DNA of 64,000 nt from Luteimicrobium subarcticum. Lineage in GTDB: Bacteria > Actinomycetota > Actinomycetes > Actinomycetales > Cellulomonadaceae. This document shows positions 36,388 through 46,343 of this stretch, piece by piece. Within the stretch, counting starts at the first letter, position 1, and each line of letters begins with the position of its first letter. Made by a program: the position numbers and the translations under genes. Below the pieces are notes generated by a model. That model ran no database searches. It was not told the origin of the DNA and saw nothing but the letters and a program-made list of their open reading frames with translations. The DNA lies in the NCBI RefSeq assembly GCF_002798015.1, contig NZ_PGTZ01000007.1, positions 452,222-516,221 on the forward strand, written 5' to 3'.

Positions 36388-37389
36388 GTGCCCGGACCCC
36401 ACCCTGGACCTCCCGCTGGACCTCCCGCTGGACCTCCCGCAGCACCCGTCGCCGGACGGACCGCCGCCGGTCCCGTCGTCGCCGCGCGCGGCCTGACCAA
36501 GCGGTACGGCGACCTCGCGGCCGTCGACGGCATCGACTTCGAGGTCGCGCCCGGCGAGTCGTTCGGCCTGCTCGGGCCCAACGGCGCCGGCAAGTCCACG
36601 ACGATGCGCATGGTGGGTGCCGTCTCGGCGCGCACGGCGGGCGACCTGACCGTGCTCGGCATGGACCCCGACCGGCACGGCCCGACCATCCGCTCGCAGC
36701 TCGGCGTCGTGCCGCAGGAGGACAACCTCGACACCGAGCTCACCGCCCGCGACAACCTCGTCGTCTACGGGCGGTACTTCGGCATCCCGCGCGCCGAGTG
36801 TCGTCGCCGCGCCGACGAGCTCCTCGAGTTCGCCCAGCTCGCCGACCGCGCGCGCACCAAGGTCGACGAGCTGTCCGGCGGCATGAAGCGGCGTCTCACC
36901 ATCGCCCGAGCGCTCGTCAACGAACCCCGGCTGCTGATGCTCGACGAGCCCACCACCGGACTCGACCCGCAGGCCCGGCACATCCTGTGGGACCGCCTGT
37001 TCCGGCTCAAGGAGCGCGGCACCACCCTCGTCGTGACCACGCACTTCATGGACGAGGCCGAGCAGCTCTGCGAACGGCTCGTGGTCGTCGACCACGGCAG
37101 GATCATGGCCGAGGGGAGCCCGGCCGACCTCATTCGGCGGTACGCGTCGCGCGAGGTCGTCGAGCTGCGCTTCGGGGCCGACCGCAACGAGGAGGCCCTC
37201 GCACGCCTCGCGGGCCTGGGCGACCGGCACGAGGTGCTGCCCGACCGCGTCCTGCTCTACACGGCCGACGGCGAGGCGCTGCTCGAGCAGGTCGCCGCCC
37301 GCGCGCTGCGGCCCACCACGAGCCTGGTGCGCCGCGGCAGCCTGGAGGACGTGTTCCTCCGCCTCACCGGACGGAGCCTCATCGAGTGA
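36388..37389 (+). CDS. ABC exporter ATP-binding protein (DrrA/NodI type)
   Basis: 333 residues. A Pro-rich start is encoded by three tandem copies of a 12-bp unit (about 36405-36440). ATPase motifs: Walker A GPNGAGKST, Q-loop VVPQEDNLD, signature LSGGMKRRL, Walker B LLMLDEPTTGLDP, H-loop TTHFMDEAEQL. The C-terminal ~80 residues are typical of the DrrA/NodI class. With the two permeases downstream it forms an ABC-2 exporter; the substrate is unknown (lipid, antibiotic or glycoconjugate are all known for the class). Confidence 0.92.
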   Translation: MPGPHPGPPAGPPAGPPAAPVAGRTAAGPVVAARGLTKRYGDLAAVDGIDFEVAPGESFGLLGPNGAGKSTTMRMVGAVSARTAGDLTVLGMDPDRHGPTIRSQLGVVPQEDNLDTELTARDNLVVYGRYFGIPRAECRRRADELLEFAQLADRARTKVDELSGGMKRRLTIARALVNEPRLLMLDEPTTGLDPQARHILWDRLFRLKERGTTLVVTTHFMDEAEQLCERLVVVDHGRIMAEGSPADLIRRYASREVVELRFGADRNEEALARLAGLGDRHEVLPDRVLLYTADGEALLEQVAARALRPTTSLVRRGSLEDVFLRLTGRSLIE

Positions 37390-37419
37390 GCAGAGCATGA
37401 GCAACCGAGCGAGCAGGGC

Positions 37420-38199
37420 ATGAGCGCTCTCTACGTCGCCGAGCACCAGCTCCGCGGCATGCGCGCGTACGGGTGGACCGTGGTCGTCGGCGGCATCGGC
37501 AGCCCGCTGCTCTACCTGCTGGGCCTGGGCCTCGGCCTCGCCACCTTCATCGACACGCCCGTGGCGAGCGGCCCGCACGGACCGGTCGACTACGTCGTGT
37601 TCGTCGCCCCGGCGCTCGTCGCGACGGCCGCCGTCACGGTCGCGACCGAGGAGTTCACCTACACGATCATGGCGGGGTTCAAGTGGCGGCGGCTCTTCTG
37701 GGGCATCAACGCGACGCCCGTCGAGCCGCGCCAGATCGCCGGCGGCCTGGTGCTCGCCACGCTCGTCCGCATGGTCTTCACCGTGGCCGCCTACGCGGTG
37801 CTCGCGCTGGCCTTCGGGGCGCTCGACCGGGCGTGGTCGGTGCTCGTGCTCCCGTTCGTCGGCGTGCTGGGCGGCCTCGCGTTCGGGCTGCCGCTCATGG
37901 CGTACTCGGCGTCCATCACCGAGGACAAGGGCCAGTTCGCCGCGGTCCAGCGGTTCGTCTTCACCCCCATGTTCCTGTTCTCGGGCACGTTCTACCCGCT
38001 CTCCACGCTGCCGGTCTGGCTGCACTGGATCGGCTGGGTGTCGCCGCTGTGGCACGCGAGCCAGCTCGGCCGGTGGCTGAGCTACGGCGAGAGCGAGCCC
38101 GGCTGGCTGCTCGCGACGCACCTGGTCGTCCTCGTCGGGCTCGCGGCCGCGGGCTGGGTCCTCGCGGCCCGGACGTTCACGAGGAGGTTGCGCGCATGA
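37420..38199 (+). CDS. ABC-2 type exporter permease
   Basis: 259 residues, about six membrane helices, with the ABC-2 features VYVAEHQLRGMRAYGW near the start region, GFKWRRLFWGINATPVEPRQI in the coupling loop, and FTPMFLFSGTFYPLSTLP. NodJ/DrrB-like. It starts 30 bases after the ATPase gene; the gap contains an imperfect ATGAGC-containing duplication, and GAGCAGGG precedes the chosen ATG. Overlaps the next permease as ATGA. Confidence 0.88.
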   Translation: MSALYVAEHQLRGMRAYGWTVVVGGIGSPLLYLLGLGLGLATFIDTPVASGPHGPVDYVVFVAPALVATAAVTVATEEFTYTIMAGFKWRRLFWGINATPVEPRQIAGGLVLATLVRMVFTVAAYAVLALAFGALDRAWSVLVLPFVGVLGGLAFGLPLMAYSASITEDKGQFAAVQRFVFTPMFLFSGTFYPLSTLPVWLHWIGWVSPLWHASQLGRWLSYGESEPGWLLATHLVVLVGLAAAGWVLAARTFTRRLRA

Positions 38200-39038
38200 G
38201 CCTGCGGACCGCACCGGGCGTCACGCGGTCCCTGCGTGCCCGGCTCGCGTCGGGCAGCGTCGGCTCGCTGTACGCGGGCAACGCGCGCGCCGTCGTCGGC
38301 CGCAACCTGTACGCAGCCCGCACGAGCGCCTGGGTCGTCGTGCTCTCCGGCTTCTTCGAGCCGGTCTTCTACCTGCTCGCGATGGGCTACGGGCTCGGCA
38401 CCTACATCGGCGACGTCCCCACGTCGTCCGGCAAGGTCGTCCCCTACGCCGCGTACATCGCGCCCGCCCTGCTCGCCGTGTCGGCCATGAACGGCGCCGT
38501 CTACGACTCGACCTGGAACGTGTTCTTCAAGATGCGGTTCGCGCGGCTGTACGAGGCGATGCTCTCGACGTCGCTCGGGCCGCTCGACGTCGCGCTCGGC
38601 GAGATCCTGTACGCGCTCCTGCGGGGTCTGCTCTACGCGACCGGGTTCCTGATCGTCATGCAGGTCATGGGCCTCAACCTCGCCTGGACGGCCGTGCTCG
38701 CCCTGCCCGCGGTCGTGCTCATCGCGTTCGGGTTCGCGAGCCTCGGCATGGCCGTCACCAGCCTGATGCGCACCTTCCAGCAGATGGACTGGATCAACAT
38801 CGTGCTGCTTCCGATGTTCCTGCTCTCCGCGACGTTCTTCCCGATCGAGGTCTACCCACCCGCGATCCGTGCCGTGGTGATGGCGTTCCCGCTCTGGCAC
38901 GGCGTCGAGCTCGTCCGGGGGCTCACGACCGGCAGCCTCACGTCGGGCACCTGGTGGCACGTGACGTACTTCGTCGTGATGGTCGTCGTCGGCGTGAGCC
39001 TCACGACGCGCCGGCTGCGCGCCCTGTTCCTGGCCTAG
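38196..39038 (+). CDS. ABC-2 type exporter permease
   Basis: 280 residues with six membrane helices: AWVVVLSGFFEPVFYLLAMG, PYAAYIAPALLAVSAMNGAV, LLRGLLYATGFLIVMQVM, TAVLALPAVVLIAFGFAS, INIVLLPMFLLSATFFPI and VTYFVVMVVVGVSL. It is the second half of a heterodimeric channel with the preceding gene, and GAGGAGG precedes its ATG. The stop overlaps the converging GDSL hydrolase stop by four bases. Confidence 0.88.
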   Translation: MSLRTAPGVTRSLRARLASGSVGSLYAGNARAVVGRNLYAARTSAWVVVLSGFFEPVFYLLAMGYGLGTYIGDVPTSSGKVVPYAAYIAPALLAVSAMNGAVYDSTWNVFFKMRFARLYEAMLSTSLGPLDVALGEILYALLRGLLYATGFLIVMQVMGLNLAWTAVLALPAVVLIAFGFASLGMAVTSLMRTFQQMDWINIVLLPMFLLSATFFPIEVYPPAIRAVVMAFPLWHGVELVRGLTTGSLTSGTWWHVTYFVVMVVVGVSLTTRRLRALFLA

Positions 39039-39925
39039 TCCGCCGGGCGTCGCACCGCCGTGTCGTCCTCCTGCTCTACGGCCGCGGCCTGCTCCGTGAA
39101 CGTCGGGTACTTCGCGGCACGGCCGTCGCCCGATGACCGGCCCCGCACGCGGCGGCCCACCCACGGCCCGACGAACTCGCGGGCCCAGCGCGCGTTCTCG
39201 CGGGCGCGCTCGCTGAAGGGCGCCGGGGGCAGCACGTCGAGGGGGACGTCCCAGCCGGCGTCCGTCGGACGCTGCCCGAGAGCGACCATCGCGGCGTCCG
39301 CGACACGGCGGTGACCGTCGTCGTTGAGGTGGATGCGGTCGGACGACCACACCCGCCAGTCGTGCAGCGCGCGCATGCCCCACAGGTCGAGGACGTGCGC
39401 ACCGTGCCGCCGCGCGATGGACCACAGGTGGGCGTTGAACACGCCCACGCGGGGACGCGTCATCGCGACGAGCGGGCTGTCGGCGGAGTCGAACCCCGTC
39501 GCGAGCAGGACGTCCGCGCCCGTCGCCCGGAGGCGCACCACGGCGTCCTCGAGGTGTGCCGCGAGGGCATCGACGTCGGTGTGCGGGCGCAGGATGTCGT
39601 TCCCGCCCGCGACGAGGCTCACGAGGTCGGGCCGCAGGGCGAGTGCCGCGGGGACCTGCTCGTCCACGATCGGGACGAGCTTCTTGCCGCGGACGGCGAG
39701 GTTCGCGTACTGGAGCGGCGCGGAGCCCGCCGCGACCCGCCGGGCCGACAGGTCGAGCGCGAGCCGGTCCGCCCAGCCCCGGACCCGCTCAGGGTCCGCC
39801 GGGTCCACGTCCCACAGACCCTCGGTGAACGAGTCGCCGATCGCGACGTACCGCTCCCAGCGCGGCGGCGTGTCGTCGAGGGGGAGGGTCTGAGCAGAAG
39901 CGGGGGTGGACGTGGGGAGGTTCAC
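39035..39925 (-). CDS. SGNH/GDSL-family hydrolase
   Basis: 296 residues from GTG 39925. Block I has the nucleophile Ser in YVAIGDSFTEGLWD, block II Gly in YANLAVRGKK, block III GGNDIL, and block V the Asp/His pair in SSDRIHLNDDGHRR. These are esterase or lipase folds with wide substrate range; no signal peptide is seen, so it is probably cytoplasmic. CACAAT lies six bases before the GTG and may be a weak leaderless -10. A longer upstream frame is open but lacks conserved sequence. Confidence 0.87.
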   Translation of the reverse strand: MNLPTSTPASAQTLPLDDTPPRWERYVAIGDSFTEGLWDVDPADPERVRGWADRLALDLSARRVAAGSAPLQYANLAVRGKKLVPIVDEQVPAALALRPDLVSLVAGGNDILRPHTDVDALAAHLEDAVVRLRATGADVLLATGFDSADSPLVAMTRPRVGVFNAHLWSIARRHGAHVLDLWGMRALHDWRVWSSDRIHLNDDGHRRVADAAMVALGQRPTDAGWDVPLDVLPPAPFSERARENARWAREFVGPWVGRRVRGRSSGDGRAAKYPTFTEQAAAVEQEDDTAVRRPAD

Positions 39926-40073
39926 CGACCCATTGTGCGCCTCGTCGGACCCGGTTCCCGGACAGCGGTGGCGGTGGGCGGCGGCAGGTCGGCCGGCCGG
40001 CGGCGTGGGCGAATGACACCCGTGTGATCCTGCCCGTATCGTGTGGGCGACCGCACGACGAGGAGGCACGACC

Positions 40074-40379
40074 ATGACGGACGCCGCACGCGACTCCGGG
40101 CAGGTGTCGACCAAGACCTCGTCCGGCGTGACGCTGACGGACCGGGAGCGCGAGATCCTCGACTTCGAGCGGCAGTGGTGGAAGTACGCGGGCGCCAAGG
40201 AGACCGCGGTCAAGGAGCTCTTCGGTCTGACGGCGACGCGGTACTACCAACAGCTCAACGCCCTGCTCGACTCCGAGGCCGCGCTGGCCCACGACCCCAT
40301 GCTCGTCAAGCGCCTGCGCCGTCTGCGCTCGACCCGGCAGCGTGAGCGGTCCGCCCGCCACCTGGGGACAGGCAGCTGA
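40074..40379 (+). CDS. DUF3263 protein
   Basis: 101 residues. The DUF3263 core is TLTDREREILDFERQWWKYAGAKE and FGLTATRYYQQLNALLDSEAALAHDPMLV (two parts), a helix-turn-helix-like module: AKETAVKELFGLTATRYYQQ reads as a small HTH. A basic C-terminal tail follows. GAGGAGG lies upstream of the ATG and a TATCGT -10 about 35 bases upstream. It precedes the LytR_C gene by 40 bases, a common actinobacterial pairing. DNA binding is inferred, the target unknown. Confidence 0.87.
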   Translation: MTDAARDSGQVSTKTSSGVTLTDREREILDFERQWWKYAGAKETAVKELFGLTATRYYQQLNALLDSEAALAHDPMLVKRLRRLRSTRQRERSARHLGTGS

Positions 40380-40407
40380 GCTTTCCCGCCATCACGGGCA
40401 GGGCCGC

Positions 40408-40413
40408 TACCCT
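40408..40413 (+). promoter_or_regulatory. -10 box (TACCCT) for leaderless LytR_C gene
   Basis: TACCCT, six bases (GTCCGC), GTG at 40420. Confidence 0.6.
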
Positions 40414-40419
40414 GTCCGC

Positions 40420-41025
40420 GTGAGCAAGCAGAGCTACCGCTACCCGCGCGACGAGTTCGACGACATCCCGGAGGACTCGCCGATCGGCGTGCACCGTGTG
40501 CCGCGCAGCGCGTGGCGCAAGGTCGTGCCGTTCGTCGCGGTGGCCGCGGTGTTCGGGATCGTGGCCTTCGTCGGGGTGACGCTGTGGGCCGACGGGTTCG
40601 GCGGCGGCTCGGCCACCGCGGACGACAAGGACCAGGCGACGACGGCGCCCCGTTCCACGGCCAAGTCCACGGCGAAGTCGACGCCGAAGGCGACCGTGGC
40701 CTCCACGGACGGCACCGAGGACGACGGCGGTACCTCGGCCGCGGACGTCGACAAGTCGACCGTCGTGGCCGTGAAGAACGTCAGCAACGGTGTGACGGGC
40801 GCGGCCGCCAAGGACGCGGGCACGCTCGAGGCCGCCGGCTTCACGTCCGTGACCGCGGGGCCCTACACCGGCAACGCCCCGCCGGCCGTCGCGACCGTCT
40901 ACTACAAGACGGACGATCTCAAGTCGACCGCGGCCGCGGTCGCGGACGCCCTGGGGATCGACGAGGTCGTCCAGACGTCGAACCTGTCGTCCCCGGTGCT
41001 CGTGGTCCTCGCCCCGGCAGGCTGA
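40420..41025 (+). CDS. Membrane protein with LytR C-terminal domain
   Basis: 201 residues. A ~30-residue cytoplasmic start, one helix ([22 protein letters not shown]), a Thr/Ser/Lys/Asp-rich linker with repeats of [13 protein letters not shown], and an extracytoplasmic LytR_C domain of about 85 residues ([40 protein letters not shown]). The domain is found alone or on LytR-CpsA-Psr wall-polymer ligases; here there is no LCP catalytic domain. Probably a cell-envelope accessory protein. Confidence 0.88.
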   Translation: MSKQSYRYPRDEFDDIPEDSPIGVHRVPRSAWRKVVPFVAVAAVFGIVAFVGVTLWADGFGGGSATADDKDQATTAPRSTAKSTAKSTPKATVASTDGTEDDGGTSAADVDKSTVVAVKNVSNGVTGAAAKDAGTLEAAGFTSVTAGPYTGNAPPAVATVYYKTDDLKSTAAAVADALGIDEVVQTSNLSSPVLVVLAPAG

Positions 41026-41075
41026 CACGACGACGTCGAGCGCCTCTCCCCGTACCCCTCGCAGCGTTGCGCCGC

Positions 41076-41081
41076 TAGGCT
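41076..41081 (+). promoter_or_regulatory. -10 box (TAGGCT) for cspA-like gene
   Basis: TAGGCT with a leader of about 45 bases before the ATG at 41132. Confidence 0.5.
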
Positions 41082-41131
41082 CGCGAAGCAGTGGCGACGG
41101 ACGTCGTCGCCCGCACCCTCAGGGAGAGTTC

Positions 41132-41335
41132 ATGGCTCAGGGCACCGTCAAGTGGTTCAACGCCGAGAAGGGGTTCGGCTTCATCACCCCGGACTCCGGC
41201 GGTCAGGACCTCTTCGTCCACTTCAGCGCCATCCAGTCGCAGGGCTACCGCTCGCTCGAAGAGGGCCAGCAGGTGGAGTTCGAGGTGGGTCAGGGCCAGA
41301 AGGGCCCGCAGGCCGAGCAGGTGCGTCCGCTCTGA
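41132..41335 (+). CDS. Cold-shock protein (CspA family)
   Basis: 67 residues, a single cold-shock domain binding single-stranded RNA and [21 protein letters not shown] (RNP1), DLFVHFSAI (RNP2), [20 protein letters not shown]. Normal length. GGGAGAG precedes the ATG. Its stop overlaps the likely CTG start of the following oxidoreductase gene. Confidence 0.97.
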   Translation: MAQGTVKWFNAEKGFGFITPDSGGQDLFVHFSAIQSQGYRSLEEGQQVEFEVGQGQKGPQAEQVRPL

Positions 41336-42801
41336 CGGAGCACGACGTCGTCGTCGTCGGCGCGGGTCCGAACGGGCTCGCGGCGGCGGTGACGCTCGCG
41401 CGCGCCGGGCTCGGCGTCCTCGTGCTGGAGGCGCAGGCGACGGTGGGCGGCGGTGCCCGGACGCTCGACCTCGGTCTCGCCGACGGCGTGCTGCACGACC
41501 TGTGCTCGGCGGTGCACCCGATGGCGTGGGCGTCGCCGTTCTTCGAGGCGTTCGGCCTGGAGCGCCGGGTCGAGCTGCTCGTGCCCGAGGCGTCCTACGC
41601 GCAGCCGCTCGACGGGGGTCGTGCCGGTGTCGCGTTCCACGACCTCGAGCGGACGGTCGACGCCCTCGGGCCGGACGGCGCGGCGTGGCGCAGCCTGCTG
41701 GGCCGGTTCGCCGAGCACCCGCAGGACGTCGTCGCGGTCGCCCTCGGTGACAAGCGGTCGGTCCCGCCCGGCGTCGGGGCCTCGACGCCGCTCAGCGCGC
41801 TGCGCTTCGGGCTGGGCGTCCTCGAGCAGGGCACCCCGGCCTGGGACGCGCGGTTCCGCACCGACGAGGCGGCGGCGCTGCTGACGGGCGTCGCCGCGCA
41901 CTCGATCACGCCGCTGCCGTCGTTCGCGGGCGCCGGCACGGCCCTCCTGCTCGCCGGGCTGGCCCACGCGCGGGGCGGGTGGCCGATCCCGCGCGGCGGG
42001 TCGCAGGCCATCGTCGACGCGCTCGTGGCCGATCTGACCGCGCACGGCGGCACGATCCGCACGGGCGCCCCGGTCCGGACGCGAGCGGACCTGCCCCCGG
42101 CGCGCGCGGTCGTGTTCGACACGACGCCGCGCACGCTGATCGACGTGCTGGGGGACGAGGTGCCCGCCCGCGCCCGCCGGGCGCTCGCCGCGTTCCCGTA
42201 CGGCAATGCGGCCGCGAAGGTCGACTTCGTGCTGTCCGGCCCGGTGCCCTGGGCGCACCCGGACGTCGGACGCGCGGGCACCGTGCACCTGGGCGGGACG
42301 CGCGCGCAGCTGGTCGCCGCGGAGCACGCCGTCGCCCGGGGGGAGCACGCCGAGCATCCCGTCGTCCTGCTGAGCGACCCCGCAGTGGTCGACGCGTCGC
42401 GCGAGGTCGCGGGCCGCCGGCCCCTGTGGACGTACGCGCACGTCCCCGCGGGCTCGCCTCGCGACATGACCGACGCGGTGACGGCGCAGATCGAGCGGTT
42501 CGCGCCCGGCTTCCGGGACGTCGTGGTGGCGTCGCGCGCGATCCCCGCAGCCGAGATGGCGCACCACGACGCGAACTACGTGGGCGGCGACATCGCCGCG
42601 GGCGCCGCGACCCTCTACCGGATGTTCGCGCGCCCGACGCCGTGGCTCGACCCGTACGCGACGGGCGTGGACGACGTCTACCTCTGCTCGGCGTCGACGC
42701 CGCCCGGGCCCGGCGTGCACGGGCTCGGCGGGTGGTTCGCTGCGCGGCGCGTCCTGCGGTCGACGTTCGGGGTGCGGGAGCTACCGGACCTCGGCGACTG
42801 A
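41332..42801 (+). CDS. Phytoene-desaturase-like FAD/NAD(P) oxidoreductase, CTG start
   Basis: 489 residues if started at CTG 41332. The FAD loop begins almost at once ([20 protein letters not shown]), followed by GGGARTLDL and the C-terminal FAD site [19 protein letters not shown], the crtI/NAD(P)-binding amine-oxidase-like group. No in-frame ATG, GTG or TTG exists between the cold-shock stop and the loop, and the next in-frame GTG (41389) would remove it. CTG at 41332 overlaps the cold-shock TGA as CTGA. The alternative is a GTG at 41152 giving a 60-residue out-of-frame extension. It converges on the HTTM gene with a 21-base overlap. Substrate unknown. Confidence 0.82.
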   Translation: MTEHDVVVVGAGPNGLAAAVTLARAGLGVLVLEAQATVGGGARTLDLGLADGVLHDLCSAVHPMAWASPFFEAFGLERRVELLVPEASYAQPLDGGRAGVAFHDLERTVDALGPDGAAWRSLLGRFAEHPQDVVAVALGDKRSVPPGVGASTPLSALRFGLGVLEQGTPAWDARFRTDEAAALLTGVAAHSITPLPSFAGAGTALLLAGLAHARGGWPIPRGGSQAIVDALVADLTAHGGTIRTGAPVRTRADLPPARAVVFDTTPRTLIDVLGDEVPARARRALAAFPYGNAAAKVDFVLSGPVPWAHPDVGRAGTVHLGGTRAQLVAAEHAVARGEHAEHPVVLLSDPAVVDASREVAGRRPLWTYAHVPAGSPRDMTDAVTAQIERFAPGFRDVVVASRAIPAAEMAHHDANYVGGDIAAGAATLYRMFARPTPWLDPYATGVDDVYLCSASTPPGPGVHGLGGWFAARRVLRSTFGVRELPDLGD

Positions 42802-43728
42802 CGCCTGCGCGTCCTGCGCCGCGCCCGCGTTCCCGGCGCGGCGTGCCCGGGCTGCCGGCAGGATCCGCTCGAGGGGCAGGAACGCGAGCCAGCACACGAC
42901 CGTCGGCAGGAAGTGGATACCGAGCGCGAGCCAAGTCATGAGGTGGAAGCAGCAGAACAGCAGGACGGCGGCGTAGAGCCAGCGTCCGCGCAGCCACAGC
43001 ACGACGGGCGACGCGAGCTCGACGAGGAAGAGGATCCACTGCCCGACCCGCAGCAGCGCCGGGTACTCGAGCGCCCAGTTGAGCATCGACGCGCCGCGGC
43101 GCATGAGCGCCCACGTGAAGACCGTCCCGTTGGGCCAGGCGAACAGGCCGCCCGTCGCGACGATCTTGCACAGCGCCGACCCGAAGTACGTCATGACGAC
43201 GGCGACCTGCACGCACCGCAGCACCCAGCCCGCCGCCTCGGACCGCTCCTGCGAGCCGAACCCCGCGGGCGGGACCGTCGGCAGGATGAGCAGCGCAAGG
43301 ACGAGGGCCATGTGGTCGTGCGACACGTACGCGAAGCCCTGCGAGTTCTCCATCCAGGCGAGGAAGACCAGCCCGACCGTCCAGCCCGTGACGCGCCCCG
43401 CCCACTGTGCGGCGCGCTGCGGCAGGGCCATGAGCACGGGCGTCGCGAGACACGTCGCGACGAGGACCCACTGCATGATCGGTCCGTTCGCCGGCGTGGG
43501 GTCGGGGAACGGCAGGACGCGGCCGATCAGCGTCGGCTGGTAGAGGTCGGGCGAGTGCCCGTGCCCGATCACGTCGTGCGTCAGGACGAAGAGGCCCCAG
43601 ATCGTGAAGGCGTAGAGCACCGCGCGCAGCCACGCGATGCGTGCGAGCGGCGCGGGCCACAGCCACCATCGGGCGACCGTGCCGGGCAGGTCCTTGGCGC
43701 CGCTGCGCACGTGCCCGTCGCGCGTCAT
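42781..43728 (-). CDS. HTTM-domain membrane protein
   Basis: 315 residues with about seven to eight membrane helices, in the HTTM (horizontally transferred transmembrane, vitamin-K-dependent carboxylase-like) family: AVLYAFTIWGLFVLTHDVIG, WVLRCVQVAVVMTYFGSALCKI, GTVFTWALMRRG and LFCCFHLMTWLALGIHFLP are recognisable. Function in bacteria is unknown. ATG 43728 overlaps the stop of the upstream minus-strand gene, so the two form a coupled pair and the small partner is its likely co-factor. Confidence 0.83.
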   Translation of the reverse strand: MTRDGHVRSGAKDLPGTVARWWLWPAPLARIAWLRAVLYAFTIWGLFVLTHDVIGHGHSPDLYQPTLIGRVLPFPDPTPANGPIMQWVLVATCLATPVLMALPQRAAQWAGRVTGWTVGLVFLAWMENSQGFAYVSHDHMALVLALLILPTVPPAGFGSQERSEAAGWVLRCVQVAVVMTYFGSALCKIVATGGLFAWPNGTVFTWALMRRGASMLNWALEYPALLRVGQWILFLVELASPVVLWLRGRWLYAAVLLFCCFHLMTWLALGIHFLPTVVCWLAFLPLERILPAARARRAGNAGAAQDAQASVAEVR

Positions 43729-44288
43729 GAGCCGGCTCCTTCGTGAGCGCTGCCGGTTCCGTCGGTGCTGCCCGTCCCGCTGCCGCCGGCGTCCTCGACG
43801 TCCCAGGTGGCGAGGACCTCGGTCGAGCGGTCCGCGGTCGGCTTGCCGTCGTGGAGCTGCGTGGTGGTGCGCTCGAGCCGGACCTCGACGAGCGGCGCGC
43901 GGTCGGGGAACCGCCACGCGTACGCGTCCGCGACGTCCTGCAGCAGCGACGGGTCGGCGACGATCCGGTCGACCTGCGCCTCGATCTCGGCGTGCCCCAC
44001 GCCGATGCCCATCTGGTCGAGCCACACGCTGACCTCCGTCCCGTCCGCGGTCACCCCGACGACGCCGGACGACGCGACGACGCCGTTCGGGTCGCCCGCG
44101 AAGGCGTACTGCGAGAGCGAGCCGAGCGGGAACCAGTCGTTGGTGTCGAGCGTGGACGGGGGGATGAGCTGCGCGACGACGAGCACGACGAGCCCTGTCC
44201 CGGCCGCGGCGAGGCGCCACGTCCGTCCGACGCGGCCCAGGCGGCGGACCGGGGCGTCGTCCGGCGGCGGCGGCGTGTCTGCGGGCAT
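43725..44288 (-). CDS. Membrane-anchored partner of the HTTM protein, unknown function
   Basis: 187 residues. One membrane helix near the start (LAAAGTGLVVLVVAQLIPPS) with a short Pro-rich cytoplasmic start, then an extracytoplasmic domain with TNDWFPLGSLSQYAFA and VRLERTTTQLHDGKP. No known domain is recognised. It lies first in the HTTM operon and shares the WFPLGSLSQYAFA-type sequence often found in small partners of HTTM proteins. ATG 44288 follows a TACCCT -10 at leaderless distance. Confidence 0.7.
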   Translation of the reverse strand: MPADTPPPPDDAPVRRLGRVGRTWRLAAAGTGLVVLVVAQLIPPSTLDTNDWFPLGSLSQYAFAGDPNGVVASSGVVGVTADGTEVSVWLDQMGIGVGHAEIEAQVDRIVADPSLLQDVADAYAWRFPDRAPLVEVRLERTTTQLHDGKPTADRSTEVLATWDVEDAGGSGTGSTDGTGSAHEGAGS

Positions 44289-44295
44289 GGGAGGC

Positions 44296-44301
44296 AGGGT
44301 A
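44296..44301 (-). promoter_or_regulatory. -10 box (TACCCT) for leaderless HTTM operon
   Basis: TACCCT on the minus strand, seven bases (GCCTCCC), ATG at 44288. Confidence 0.55.
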
Positions 44302-44352
44302 GACGCTCTGGGCGAACACCGGGCGCGGAGGCCCCCGAGCGGACGCCCGCGT

Positions 44353-44414
44353 CTTGCACTCGACACCCGAGAGTGCCAATAATGGCGTTAGCACTCTCGG
44401 GGTCCGAGTGACAG
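44353..44414 (+). promoter_or_regulatory. Tandem CIRCE elements and groEL promoter
   Basis: Two CIRCE-like inverted repeats with 9-base spacers: CTTGCACTC-N9-GAGTGCCAA (44353-44379) and TTAGCACTC-N9-GAGTGACAG (44388-44414). Left arm of the second is the exact CIRCE half; its right arm is only partly conserved. TTGCAC (44354-44359) and AATAAT (44378-44383) with an 18-base spacer form the likely promoter, so HrcA bound here would cover both -35 and start. HrcA is not encoded in the window. Confidence 0.85.
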
Positions 44415-44478
44415 ATCACGACGACCCGGGGTGAGACCAAGAGTCGGCCGGCGAGGCCCTCACCCACGCGGGACATGA

Positions 44479-46179
<1,701 letters not shown>

Positions 46180-46221
46180 TCGGAGTCATGGACTTCTGAC
46201 GCTCGCGCGTCACGGTTCCGT

Positions 46222-46266
46222 ACGGAGGCCGTCGGCCGGTGCACAGCACCGGTCGGCGGCCTCCGT
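46222..46266 (+). terminator. Terminator after groEL
   Basis: 21-bp stem with two non-canonical positions (46222-46242 with 46246-46266), loop ACA, 42 bases after the groEL stop. Confidence 0.75.
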
Positions 46267-46343
46267 CGTGCCCGGGCGTCGGGAGCGGGGCGTTCCTACG
46301 GTGGACCGGGGGCCCGGACGGGTCCCTGGAACGGAGGAGCACC

